In this document: in pieces, positions 1-7,598 of the stretch
Numbering within the stretch: position 1 is the first letter of the stretch
Layout of the letters: every line of letters starts with the position of its first letter
Source of the DNA: an uncultured Maritalea sp.
Lineage (GTDB): Bacteria > Pseudomonadota > Alphaproteobacteria > Rhizobiales > Devosiaceae
Length of the DNA stretch: 8,419 nt
Direction: 5' to 3'
Assembly (NCBI GenBank): GCA_913055925.1
Contig: CAJXLH010000109.1
Coordinates: 1 to 8,419, forward strand
Translations under genes and position numbers: made by a program
Notes under the pieces: model-generated
Seen by the model: only the letters and a program-made list of their open reading frames with translations
What the model was told of the DNA's origin: nothing
Database searches by the model: none

Positions 1-515
1 TCAAACTCGCCGTAAATCTCTTTTTCGACGCCTTCAAAGTTGTAGTCTTTACTGCGCTTAGAGAACTCGCCACCAAGAATTTCTTCCCAGTTTGGACCCC
101 AGTTGATTTTCTCCATGCGCTCACCAGAGATCAGTGATCTTGGGCGTGCCGTTGGGAAAGCCTCAACTTCCTTCGCGGTTTGCAAGTGACCATAATCGAA
201 ATCAAACGGCTCATAATAGTCGTCGATTTCCGGCAGGTCGGGGTTGGCGAAAAGCTTCGCCAACACACGCCATTTGGCACCCATTTTAGGGGTGATTTTG
301 CCGTTTGAATTGCGGGTCCAACCGCCATTCCAGCGCTTTTGGTTTTCCCAATCTTTCGGGTAGCCAACGCCAGGCTTGGTTTCCACGTTGTTGAACCAGG
401 CATATTCAACGCCTTCACGGTTCGTCCAAACGTTTTTACAAGTGACAGAGCAGGTGTGGCAGCCGATACATTTATCGAGGTTCAACACCATGCCGATTTG
501 TGCACGAATACGCAT
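1..515 (-). CDS. narH: Respiratory nitrate reductase beta subunit NarH (partial, N-terminal 171 codons)
   Basis: NarH is the iron-sulfur subunit that passes electrons from the quinol-oxidising NarI to the Mo centre of NarG on the cytoplasmic side of the inner membrane. The translation begins MRIRAQIGMVLNLDK and continues with a ferredoxin-type cluster motif whose cysteines are C16, C19, C22 and C26. Further family blocks follow, including REGVEYAWFNNVETKPG and DDYYEPFDFDYGHLQTA. These closely match E. coli NarH as I recall it. The family is roughly 500 residues, so about two thirds of the protein, including the other three cluster motifs, lies beyond the left edge. The ATG at 515-513 is preceded by AGGAGG (528-523) with a 7-nt spacer. 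It shares base 515 with the narG TAA stop, which points to translational coupling and 1:1 synthesis with NarG. No frame damage is seen. Confidence 0.97.
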   Translation of the reverse strand, partial: MRIRAQIGMVLNLDKCIGCHTCSVTCKNVWTNREGVEYAWFNNVETKPGVGYPKDWENQKRWNGGWTRNSNGKITPKMGAKWRVLAKLFANPDLPEIDDYYEPFDFDYGHLQTAKEVEAFPTARPRSLISGERMEKINWGPNWEEILGGEFSKRSKDYNFEGVEKEIYGEF

Positions 516-3500
516 TATTTCGCCTCCTGCTTTCCTTTGTATGGGCCTTCAAGCCACTCCACTTTGTCCATCTTTCTGACCACAACGAACTCATCTCGGT
601 TTGCACCGACTGTGCCGTAATAGTTGAAGCCGTAGGACTGCTGAACGTAACCACCAATCATGTGTGTTGGTTTGGTAACTGCACGAGTGACCGAGTTGTG
701 AATACCGCCACGAAGGCCGGTTGTTTCAGCGCCCGGTGTGTTCACAATTTTTTCCTGCGCGTGATACATGAAAACAGTGCCTTCTTTCATGCGCTGGGAG
801 ACAACAACGCGAGCTGTAAGCGCGCCGTTGACGTTGTAAACTTCAACCCAATCATTGTCCTCAAGGTCAGCTTTTTTCGCATCAACCTCTGAGATCCAAA
901 CAACTGGACCACCACGGTTCAAAGTGAGCATCAGCAAGTTGTCAGAATAGGTGGAGTGGATACCCCACTTCTGGTGCGGTGTGATGAAGTTCAACACCAC
1001 TTGCTTGTTGCCATTTGAGCGCTGCTCTAGCTCTGGACGAATTGTTTTCAAATCCACCGGTGGACGATAGACGCAGAAGGCTTCGCCAAATGCGCGCATC
1101 CACAAGTGATCTTGATAAAGCTGCTGACGACCAGAAAGCGTACGCCAAGGAATGAGCTCGTGCACGTTGGTGTAACCAGCGTTGTAGCAAACATGCTCGC
1201 TCTCAAGACCAGACCAAGTTGGAGATGAAATGATCTTTCTTGGTTGCGCAACAGTGTCCCGGAACCGGATCTTTTCTTCTTCCTTTGGCAAGGCAAGATG
1301 CTTGTGATCACGACCTGTGATGTTGCCAAGTGCATCCCATGCTTTCACCGCAACTTCACCGTTGGTTTCAGGCGCGAGGCTCAAGATCACTTCAGTTGCA
1401 TCAATCGCACTGTCGATCTTTGCCATGCCTTTTGAAACACCCTCTTCAAGCACCACGCCGTTTAGCTCTTTCAAAAGTTCAACTTCGTGCTCGGTGTTCC
1501 AAGCAATGCCCTTACCGCCGTTGCCCGCTTTTTCCATCAACGGACCAAGCGCTGTGAAGCGTTTGTAAAGGTTCGGATAGTCCCGTTCCACCGCGATGAT
1601 GTTCGGCATAGTTTTGTTCGGAATGGCGTCGATTTCGCCCTTCTTCCATTCTTTCACATCAAGCGCTTGCGCGATTTCCGCAGGCGTATCGTGAAGGATC
1701 GGCAGAGTGACAATATCTGTTTCCTTACCCAAAACCTCTGGTGCAACTTCTGAGAACTTCTTGGCGAGGCCTTTAAAGATTTCCCAGTCAGACTTTGCTT
1801 CCCATGCCGGGTCTGTTGCCGTGGACAATGGGTGGATGAATGGGTGCATATCTGAAGTGTTCAAATCGTCCTTTTCATACCAAGTTGCTGTTGGCAAAAC
1901 GATGTCGGAATAAACGCAAGTTGTGCTCATCCGGAAATCGAGAGTGACCAACAAGTCCAATTTGCCCTGTGGCGCTTCGTCGTGCCATTTCGCTTCGGTT
2001 GAACGTGCACGGCCTTCTTCGCCAAGGTCTTTGCCCATCACACCATGTGATGTACCGAGCAAATGCTTGAGGAAATATTCGTGACCTTTGCCTGATGAAC
2101 CCAAAAGGTTTGAGCGCCATACAAAGAGGTTACGTGGCCAGTTCGCGGGATCATCAGGATCCTCACAAGACATTTCCATTTCGCCAGACTTGAGTTTTTC
2201 AACCACATAGTCTTTCGGATCCATGCCTGCTTCTTTCGCGTCAGCAGCAATGGTGAGTGGGTTTGTCTTCAATTGTGGCGCAGATGGCAACCAGCCCATC
2301 CGTTCAGCACGGATGTTGTAGTCGATCATTGTGCCATCCCACGGTCCATCTGGAGCCGTTGGCGACAAAATCTCGTCCACAGTCACTGTCTCATAGCGCC
2401 ACTGATCTGTGTGCGCGTACCAGAAGCTTGTTGAGTTCATATGGCGTGGTGGACGAGACCAGTCCAAACCAAATGCCAATGGCTGCCAACCAGTTTGCGG
2501 ACGTAGTTTTTCTTGTCCAACATAGTGGCTCCAGCCACCGCCTGATTGACCCACACAACCGCACATCACAAGCAAGTTGATGATGCCACGATAGTTCATG
2601 TCCATGTGGTACCAATGGTTCAAACCGGCGCCGAGAATGACCATTGAGCGGCCATTTGTTTTCTCTGCGTTGTCTGCAAACTCACGAGCTGTTGTGATGA
2701 TGTGCTCTTTCGGCACACCTGTGATTTGCTCGGCCCATGCTGGTGTATATGGCACATTGTCGTCAAAGCTTTTGGCAACGTTTTCGCCACCCAAGCCGCG
2801 ATCAAGACCATAGTTTGCCACGAACAAATCAAAGACCGTTGCAACCAGCGCATCGCCTTCAGCAAGCTTGACCTTTTTAGCTGGCACTGAGCGATAAAGA
2901 ACGCTCTCGTGATCCGTGCCTTTAAAGTGGTCGTGCTCTTTGTTGCCGAAATATGGGAACGCCACGTCCGCAACAACGTCATGCTCGCCATCGAGCACGA
3001 AGCTCATATCAAGCTCGACGTCTTTGCCAGCGCTGTCTTTAGCTTCCAAGTTCCACTGTTGGCTATCATCCCAACGGAAACCGGCTGAGCCTTGCGGCAC
3101 AACGATTTTCTTGGTTTTGCCATCAACAGCAACTGTCTTCCACTCAGCGTTTTTGTCTTGGCCAAGCGCATCTTTAAAGTCAGATGCGCGAAGCATACGC
3201 TCAGGCACATATTTGCCGTCTTTTTCGACCAAACGAACAAGCATTGGCATGTCTGTATAGCGACGACAGTAGTCTTCGAAATACTCGGCTTGGCGATCCA
3301 AGTGGAACTCACGCAAAATAACGTGGCCCATCGCCATCGCGAGCGCGGCGTCGGTACCCTGTTTCGGGTGCAACCATAGATCCGCAAATTTTGAAGCTTC
3401 TGAATAGTCAGGTGAAACCACAACAGACTTCGTGCCTTTGTAGCGAACCTCAGTATAGAAGTGCGCATCTGGCGTGCGGGTCTGTGGAACGTTTGAACCC

Positions 3501-4252
3501 CAAAGCATCAAGAAACCAGCATTGTACCAGTCCGCACTTTCAGGAACGTCTGTTTGCTCACCCCAAGTCATTGGTGAAGCAGGTGGTAGATCGCAATACC
3601 AATCATAGAACGACATACATGTGCCGCCCATCAAAGAAAGATAGCGAGAGCCTGCTGCGTAAGACACCATGGACATCGCAGGGATCGGGGAGAAACCGAT
3701 GATCCGGTCAGGGCCGTAGGTTTTCGCCGTGTAGGCGTTTGCCGCCGCGATGATTTCGTTCACTTCTTCCCATGAAGAGCGAACAAACCCGCCGTGACCA
3801 CGCACTTCTTGATAAGACTTACGTGCTTCTTCGTTTTGCTGGATATATTCCCAAGCGGCAACTGGCTCGCGCAGCACACGTGCTTCGCGCCACAGTTTAA
3901 CCAAACGAGAACGGATAAGCGGGTGCTTAACGCGGTTTGCTGAATACATGTACCAAGAATAGCTGGCACCACGGGCGCAACCGCGCGGTTCGTGGTTTGG
4001 CAATTCTGGACGGGTGCGCGGATAGTCGGTTTGCTGGGTCTCCCAGGTAACAATCCCACCCTTCACATAAATCTTCCAGGAGCATGACCCTGTGCAGTTT
4101 ACGCCGTGTGTTGAGCGGACAATTTTATCGTGTTGCCAACGCTTGCGGTAGGCATCTTCCCAACCGCGATTTTCAGTAGTCGTCACACCATGGCCGTTAG
4201 AGAACTTCTCTTTGGGCGCTAGGAAATTGAGACGATCAAGTAAATTACTCAT
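515..4252 (-). CDS. narG: Respiratory nitrate reductase alpha subunit NarG (complete, 1245 aa)
   Basis: NarG is the catalytic subunit of the membrane-bound, cytoplasm-facing NarGHI enzyme. It reduces nitrate to nitrite at a Mo-bis-MGD cofactor. The length, 1245 residues, matches the roughly 1247 of E. coli NarG. The N-terminus carries the FS0 [4Fe-4S] ligands His49, Cys53, Cys57 and Cys92, in HGVNCTGSCSW and EPRGCARGASYSW. The Mo ligand is Asp221 in SFYDWYCDLPPASP, equivalent to E. coli Asp222. C-terminal family blocks SPTWSGL, TPHQKWGIHSTYSDN and NYYGTVGANRDEFVVVRKM are intact. There is no true twin-arginine export signal, as expected for this cytoplasmic subunit. The ATG at 4252 follows GGGGG (4265-4261) with an 8-nt spacer. 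The gene lies 72 nt downstream of narK2, in the same operon. All cofactor ligands I know to check are present, so the enzyme should be active. Confidence 0.99.
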   Translation of the reverse strand: MSNLLDRLNFLAPKEKFSNGHGVTTTENRGWEDAYRKRWQHDKIVRSTHGVNCTGSCSWKIYVKGGIVTWETQQTDYPRTRPELPNHEPRGCARGASYSWYMYSANRVKHPLIRSRLVKLWREARVLREPVAAWEYIQQNEEARKSYQEVRGHGGFVRSSWEEVNEIIAAANAYTAKTYGPDRIIGFSPIPAMSMVSYAAGSRYLSLMGGTCMSFYDWYCDLPPASPMTWGEQTDVPESADWYNAGFLMLWGSNVPQTRTPDAHFYTEVRYKGTKSVVVSPDYSEASKFADLWLHPKQGTDAALAMAMGHVILREFHLDRQAEYFEDYCRRYTDMPMLVRLVEKDGKYVPERMLRASDFKDALGQDKNAEWKTVAVDGKTKKIVVPQGSAGFRWDDSQQWNLEAKDSAGKDVELDMSFVLDGEHDVVADVAFPYFGNKEHDHFKGTDHESVLYRSVPAKKVKLAEGDALVATVFDLFVANYGLDRGLGGENVAKSFDDNVPYTPAWAEQITGVPKEHIITTAREFADNAEKTNGRSMVILGAGLNHWYHMDMNYRGIINLLVMCGCVGQSGGGWSHYVGQEKLRPQTGWQPLAFGLDWSRPPRHMNSTSFWYAHTDQWRYETVTVDEILSPTAPDGPWDGTMIDYNIRAERMGWLPSAPQLKTNPLTIAADAKEAGMDPKDYVVEKLKSGEMEMSCEDPDDPANWPRNLFVWRSNLLGSSGKGHEYFLKHLLGTSHGVMGKDLGEEGRARSTEAKWHDEAPQGKLDLLVTLDFRMSTTCVYSDIVLPTATWYEKDDLNTSDMHPFIHPLSTATDPAWEAKSDWEIFKGLAKKFSEVAPEVLGKETDIVTLPILHDTPAEIAQALDVKEWKKGEIDAIPNKTMPNIIAVERDYPNLYKRFTALGPLMEKAGNGGKGIAWNTEHEVELLKELNGVVLEEGVSKGMAKIDSAIDATEVILSLAPETNGEVAVKAWDALGNITGRDHKHLALPKEEEKIRFRDTVAQPRKIISSPTWSGLESEHVCYNAGYTNVHELIPWRTLSGRQQLYQDHLWMRAFGEAFCVYRPPVDLKTIRPELEQRSNGNKQVVLNFITPHQKWGIHSTYSDNLLMLTLNRGGPVVWISEVDAKKADLEDNDWVEVYNVNGALTARVVVSQRMKEGTVFMYHAQEKIVNTPGAETTGLRGGIHNSVTRAVTKPTHMIGGYVQQSYGFNYYGTVGANRDEFVVVRKMDKVEWLEGPYKGKQEAK

Positions 4253-4260
4253 TTATCATT

Positions 4261-4265
4261 CCCCC
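4261..4265 (-). promoter_or_regulatory. narG ribosome binding site (AAGGGGGA type)
   Basis: On the minus strand AAGGGGGAATGATAA directly precedes the narG ATG. The G-run 4265-4261 leaves an 8-nt spacer and sets the start at 4252. An out-of-frame ATG at 4259-4257 lies only one base from the G-run and opens a four-codon frame ending at TAA 4247-4245. It is too close to the ribosome site to be used well. The segment 4265-4259 is also perfectly complementary, over 7 bp, to 4290-4284 in the hairpin just upstream. Confidence 0.75.
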
Positions 4266-4276
4266 TTGGAAAAGGT

Positions 4277-4312
4277 ATGTGCGGGGGGAACCTGCCGTGT
4301 CTCCCCGCACAT
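4277..4312 (-). other. Intercistronic hairpin between narK2 and narG (10-bp perfect stem)
   Basis: On the minus strand ATGTGCGGGG (4312-4303) pairs perfectly with CCCCGCACAT (4286-4277) around a 16-nt loop. The hairpin starts 12 nt after the narK2 stop and ends 24 nt before the narG ATG. It is followed by ACCTTTTCC rather than a clean U-run, so a strong intrinsic terminator is unlikely. A role as an mRNA processing or stabilising element, or as a weak attenuator separating transporter and enzyme expression, fits better. The stem and its position are read from the sequence; the role is inferred. Confidence 0.75.
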
Positions 4313-4324
4313 TGATGCAAACGC

Positions 4325-5941
4325 TTAAGGATTCTGCACGTAAGCGTTTTTGCGGAGATAGAACCACCAGTTAATCGCAATACAGACCGCATAAAAGGCT
4401 GCAAAACCGTAGAGCGCATATTCAGGGTGACCAGCACCAAGTTGCTCACCGAACACCTTCGGCACAATGAATGCGCCATATGCCCCAATCGCAGCTGTCC
4501 AACCCAAAGCTGGGCCAGCTTGTTCTTTGTTGAACACCATCGCGATTGTGCGGAATGTTGAACCGTTGCCGATGCCTGTTGCAGCGAACAAGACCAAGAA
4601 CAAGCCAAGGAATGGCCAGAAATACTGTTCTGGTGTGGCTGATGTGTAAGCTTGCTGGATGAAGAACGCCACACCCAATGCGCTCGCGACCATTACAACA
4701 GAGATGATCTGTGTAACTTTCGCGCCACCCATTTTGTCAGCCCACATGCCACCCAATGGGCGGATCAATGCGCCGATAAATGGTCCCATCCAAGCAAACA
4801 TCAATGCTGATGGGCCGTTCGGGTTCACTGTATCGTGTGTCAAAACACCGTCGACCATCACGTGTTGGAAGCCGAACACCACTTTAATGGTAAGCGGAAG
4901 CGCCGCTGAGAAACCAATGAACGAACCAAATGTCATGGTGTATATGATGGTCATCGCCCATGTGTGTTTGTCGTTAAAGATCTTGTATTGGCGATTGAGG
5001 TTTTGACCTACTGCACCGGGGATAAACTTCAAACCAAGCACTGTGAGGACAATAACAATTGGCAACACGATCCATTTTGAAAGGCCGATTCCAGAAGTAA
5101 TCATACCGCCTTCAACAGTCGGCAACATCAACCAAACACCAAATGCTGAGGTTGCGAAACCGATAGCCAACATGCCGGTAATAATGCCGGCTGAACCAAA
5201 GAAATTCGGGATCTTTGGTGATACATGCTCGTCGCGAATATTATTCATGAACATGAAGCCAAGAACGACAAGCGGGATCAAGAAGACGACCCAGATCAAG
5301 CCAGCGTTGTGAATGTAAGTTTCTGTTCCAGCTGGAATTTTGCCGATCAATGTGCCTGAAGTGTTGACCAATGTGCGGCTTTCACCGCCAAACAAACCCA
5401 TTGTCATCGCCAATGGGATGAGGATTTGCATGGTGGTCACACCAAAGTTGCCCAAACCAGCATTCATGCCCAGAGCATAGCCTTGGATTTTCTTCGGATA
5501 GAAGAATGAGATGTTTGACATTGATGAAGAGAAGTTACCGCCACCAATACCAGACAAGAACGCCAACATTTGGAAGTACCAAAGTGGTGTACCTGGGTCT
5601 TGCAAGGCGAAACCAGCACCCAATGCTGGGATGATCAACAAGGCAGTGGTAAACACGATTGTGTTTTTGCCGCCGGCGATCCGGATGAAGAATGTTGATG
5701 GAATACGAAGCGTCGCGCCTGTTAGGCCAGCGATGGCGCCAAGTGTGAAGAGTTCAGATGCAGCGAACCCAAAATCAAGGTTCACCATTTGCACGGTGAT
5801 GATGCCCCAATAAAGCCAAACCGCAAAGCCGCACAAAAGCGACGGGATTGAGATCCACAAGTTGCGAGTTGCGATGGTTTTCCCTGTGGCGTTCCACTGG
5901 GCTTCATCGTCCGGGTTCCAATCGCGAAGGTCTTTGCCCAC
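4325..5941 (-). CDS. narK2: Nitrate/nitrite antiporter, NarK2-type MFS transporter (538 aa)
   Basis: This inner-membrane major facilitator (NNP family) should exchange cytoplasmic nitrite for external nitrate. The N-terminus (WNPDDEAQW, then RNLWISIPSLLCGFAVWLYWG) resembles E. coli NarK. Substrate arginines equivalent to E. coli Arg89 and Arg305 appear as Arg79 (TGATLRIPSTFF) and Arg394 (IGALIRPLGGMWADKMGG). Both nitrate signatures are present: GIGGGNFSSSMSNISFF from residue 131 and GIGNGSTFRTIAMVF from residue 456. The protein is about 75 residues longer than E. coli NarK (463). Much of the excess is two extra hydrophobic segments in the central loop, near residues 249-273 and 288-307, suggesting 14 rather than 12 membrane helices. 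The start is GTG at 5941-5939, chosen because AAGGAG (5954-5949) lies 7 nt upstream and the encoded N-terminus aligns with NarK. It sits between narK1 (83-nt gap) and narG (72-nt gap). The exchange mode is inferred from the subfamily. Confidence 0.94.
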   Translation of the reverse strand: MGKDLRDWNPDDEAQWNATGKTIATRNLWISIPSLLCGFAVWLYWGIITVQMVNLDFGFAASELFTLGAIAGLTGATLRIPSTFFIRIAGGKNTIVFTTALLIIPALGAGFALQDPGTPLWYFQMLAFLSGIGGGNFSSSMSNISFFYPKKIQGYALGMNAGLGNFGVTTMQILIPLAMTMGLFGGESRTLVNTSGTLIGKIPAGTETYIHNAGLIWVVFLIPLVVLGFMFMNNIRDEHVSPKIPNFFGSAGIITGMLAIGFATSAFGVWLMLPTVEGGMITSGIGLSKWIVLPIVIVLTVLGLKFIPGAVGQNLNRQYKIFNDKHTWAMTIIYTMTFGSFIGFSAALPLTIKVVFGFQHVMVDGVLTHDTVNPNGPSALMFAWMGPFIGALIRPLGGMWADKMGGAKVTQIISVVMVASALGVAFFIQQAYTSATPEQYFWPFLGLFLVLFAATGIGNGSTFRTIAMVFNKEQAGPALGWTAAIGAYGAFIVPKVFGEQLGAGHPEYALYGFAAFYAVCIAINWWFYLRKNAYVQNP

Positions 5942-5948
5942 GATATTT

Positions 5949-5954
5949 CTCCTT
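5949..5954 (-). promoter_or_regulatory. narK2 ribosome binding site that fixes a GTG start
   Basis: AAGGAG at 5954-5949 on the minus strand is followed by the 7-nt spacer AAATATC and then GTG at 5941. It supports GTG as the initiation codon, since no ATG with a comparable site precedes the conserved N-terminal WNPDDEAQW segment. Confidence 0.8.
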
Positions 5955-5961
5955 CAGTGTT

Positions 5962-5986
5962 GAGAAACACCCCCCAAAGGTGTCTC
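5962..5986 (-). other. Second narK1-narK2 intercistronic hairpin (8-bp stem with bulge)
   Basis: On the minus strand GAGACACC (5986-5979) pairs with GGTGTTTCTC (5971-5962) through eight base pairs with a two-base bulge. The loop (5978-5972) is TTTGGGG. It lies between the GC-rich hairpin at 5994-6015 and the narK2 ribosome binding site, leaving that site unpaired. No U-run follows. It is weaker than its neighbour and the role is unknown; with the other hairpin it may protect or process the transcript. Confidence 0.5.
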
Positions 5987-5993
5987 ATTGGAC

Positions 5994-6015
5994 GGGTCGG
6001 CACGTTGGCCGACCC
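5994..6015 (-). other. First narK1-narK2 intercistronic hairpin (8-bp perfect GC-rich stem)
   Basis: GGGTCGGC and GCCGACCC form a perfect 8-bp inverted repeat with a 6-nt loop, starting nine bases after the narK1 stop codon (6027-6025). The sequence following on the minus strand is GTCCAATGAG, without a U-run, so it is not a standard Rho-independent terminator. Since narK2 lacks an obvious promoter of its own in this 83-nt gap, I infer read-through with possible attenuation or 3'-end protection of the narK1 segment. Confidence 0.7.
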
Positions 6016-6024
6016 ATCAGTTCG

Positions 6025-7440
6025 TTAGTTGCCAGCAGCCATTTCAGCAGCGCGCTTCTCGGCAACCGCCTCAATGGCAGCTTCCAATTCAGCGTTTGCT
6101 TTGTCGGCTTTGGCTTTGATTGTTTCGATGTTCGCCGCAGCGAAGTTGGCACGCTCTTCATCCTCTTGCTTTGTTGAGAAGCGAACGAAGAAGGCGAGGA
6201 ATGATGCGATTGTCACCACAACGCCCATGATGAAGAAGGCTTGTGACCAGTCGATTGAGCCTTTGAACAAGAAGCCCGCTAGCACCGCACCTGCGTTACC
6301 ACCTGCGCCCACAACACCCGCAACAGCACCAAGTGCTTTTTTGTTGATGAATGGAACAACGGAGTAAGTCGCGCCTTCAGCCATTTGAGTGAACAATGAG
6401 AAGACGATCAATGTTGGCAATGCCAAGAATAGAACGTGCATCTGTGAAAAGAGCATCAATGCAAGACCTTCACAGAACAAGCAGATGAACAACCAGAACG
6501 CGCGACCTTTAAGGCCCCAAAGAGCACCATAGTTGTCGCCAAAGATGCCGCCCAATGTACGGGCGAAGATGTTCATCAAGCCAAATGACGCGGCAACGAG
6601 ACCAGCTGTGACTAGGTTCAATTCGAAATAGTCGGCGAAATAGAGCGCTGCGACGTTGTTCACAGTCAACTCGATGCCGAAACAAGCGCCATAGATGACA
6701 AACAAGATCCAAACGCGGCTGTCTTTCAGCGCTTCAAAATAGTTGCCAGTGACCTTTTGCTTTGCAGGCATTTTGCCTTGTGCGCGGAGGTCTTTGAAGT
6801 TTCCGTCTGGCGCATCTTGTGTCCAGAAGAAATAAGCAATGCCTGTGAAGAAGATTGCAGCACCAACTACAACCATAGACAAGCGCCAACCAACAGCTTC
6901 TGAAAAACCTAAGCCGATAACGAAGATTGAGAAGATCAACGGCATCGCGAACTGTGTGACACCACCACCCAAGTTACCCCAGCCCGCTGAAGTCGCATTG
7001 GCCTGGCCAACAACGTTCGGCGCGAACATGACCGATGTATGGTACTGAGTGATCACAAATGATGCGCCGATGGCACCAATCATCAATCGGAAAATCAAAA
7101 AGGATGTGAAGTCTTGTGCAAGACCGATGCCCATCACCGGAAACGCGCCGAGCATCAACAACCCTGTGTAAGTCAACCGTGGTCCGAGCCGATCACAGAG
7201 CCAGCCGATCAACAATCGCGCGAAGATGGTAACGGATACCGACGCGATGATGATCCAACCCACTTGATCCTTTGTTAGACCAAGCTCGTCGCGAACAACC
7301 ACCATCAATGGTGCGATGCCGAACCAAGCAAAGAAACACAGGAAGAACGAAAACCACGCCATGTGGAATGTTCTGATTTGCACCATGGTAACTTTGAAGA
7401 AATTACCCCAGAGGCTTGTGGCCTTATTCTGCAGTTCCAT
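6025..7440 (-). CDS. narK1: Nitrate/proton symporter, NarK1-type MFS transporter (471 aa)
   Basis: This is a 12-helix inner-membrane transporter of the nitrate/nitrite porter family, of the NarK1/NRT2-like branch thought to import nitrate with protons. It would start nitrate respiration before nitrite is available for exchange. Visible features are the MFS loop motif GWLCDRLGPR (79-88), Arg75 (FARLLIGW) and Arg294 (FARTLGGIFGD) at the usual anion-binding positions, and two glycine-rich signatures near residues 123-160 and 352-386. After the last membrane helix (about 403-421) comes a highly charged Ala/Glu/Lys-rich tail, residues 424-471, that looks helical or coiled-coil. The ATG at 7440 was chosen because AAAGGGGG (7455-7448) lies 7 nt upstream. 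The frame stays open to a TTG at 7512 and contains an ATG at 7476, but neither has a convincing ribosome site and the added residues are not NarK-like. It is the first gene of the operon. Confidence 0.92.
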   Translation of the reverse strand: MELQNKATSLWGNFFKVTMVQIRTFHMAWFSFFLCFFAWFGIAPLMVVVRDELGLTKDQVGWIIIASVSVTIFARLLIGWLCDRLGPRLTYTGLLMLGAFPVMGIGLAQDFTSFLIFRLMIGAIGASFVITQYHTSVMFAPNVVGQANATSAGWGNLGGGVTQFAMPLIFSIFVIGLGFSEAVGWRLSMVVVGAAIFFTGIAYFFWTQDAPDGNFKDLRAQGKMPAKQKVTGNYFEALKDSRVWILFVIYGACFGIELTVNNVAALYFADYFELNLVTAGLVAASFGLMNIFARTLGGIFGDNYGALWGLKGRAFWLFICLFCEGLALMLFSQMHVLFLALPTLIVFSLFTQMAEGATYSVVPFINKKALGAVAGVVGAGGNAGAVLAGFLFKGSIDWSQAFFIMGVVVTIASFLAFFVRFSTKQEDEERANFAAANIETIKAKADKANAELEAAIEAVAEKRAAEMAAGN

Positions 7441-7447
7441 TTGAGAG

Positions 7448-7455
7448 CCCCCTTT
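7448..7455 (-). promoter_or_regulatory. narK1 ribosome binding site (AAAGGGGG)
   Basis: AAAGGGGG at 7455-7448 on the minus strand lies 7 nt before ATG 7440. It decides the start against the in-frame upstream ATG at 7476 and TTG at 7512. It shares the G-run style of the narG site. Confidence 0.75.
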
Positions 7456-7535
7456 AAAACTACACTTTGCAAACATCAAAACCGCGACTTGCGATTTCGT
7501 TGCAGCAAACAAGTGATAAAACGGGGGGCGCCAGC

Positions 7536-7549
7536 TTGACTTAGATCAA
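7536..7549. promoter_or_regulatory. FNR/NNR/NarR-type operator, box 1 (narK1 promoter region)
   Basis: TTGACTTAGATCAA matches the FNR-family consensus TTGAY-N4-RTCAA at every specified position, and the flanking C and G extend the palindrome by one pair. Its centre (7542.5) lies about 102 bp upstream of the narK1 ATG. If it acts as a class II activator site at -41.5, narK1 transcription would start near 7501. A clear -10 hexamer at the matching place is not visible; the nearest AT-rich candidate is TTTATC at 7520-7515. It is the best candidate for anaerobic and nitrate-responsive activation of the operon. The site could also act on the divergent regulator. Confidence 0.8.
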
Positions 7550-7598
7550 GAACTGCAGCTTTCGTTACAAAACAAGACCCGACATAAAATTACGCAGG

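Noticed and set aside
500..892. Plus-strand open frames inside narG, narK1 and narK2 (for example 500-892, 2916-3260, 5043-5312)
   Set aside because: They are antisense shadows of well-supported conserved genes, without recognisable domains or ribosome sites.
4277..4312. The narK2-narG hairpin as an intrinsic terminator
   Set aside because: It is followed by ACCTTTTCC instead of a continuous U-run, and narG directly downstream lacks a visible promoter, so the operon is likely read through.
7466..7479. TTTGCAAACATCAA near the narK1 start as a fourth FNR box
   Set aside because: Only the ATCAA half matches; the other half has three mismatches. It also lies too close to the narK1 ATG to be a class II activator site.
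7441..7512. Longer narK1 N-terminus beginning at TTG 7512 or ATG 7476
   Set aside because: Neither codon has a convincing ribosome site, whereas AAAGGGGG sits 7 nt before ATG 7440, and the additional residues do not resemble NarK proteins.
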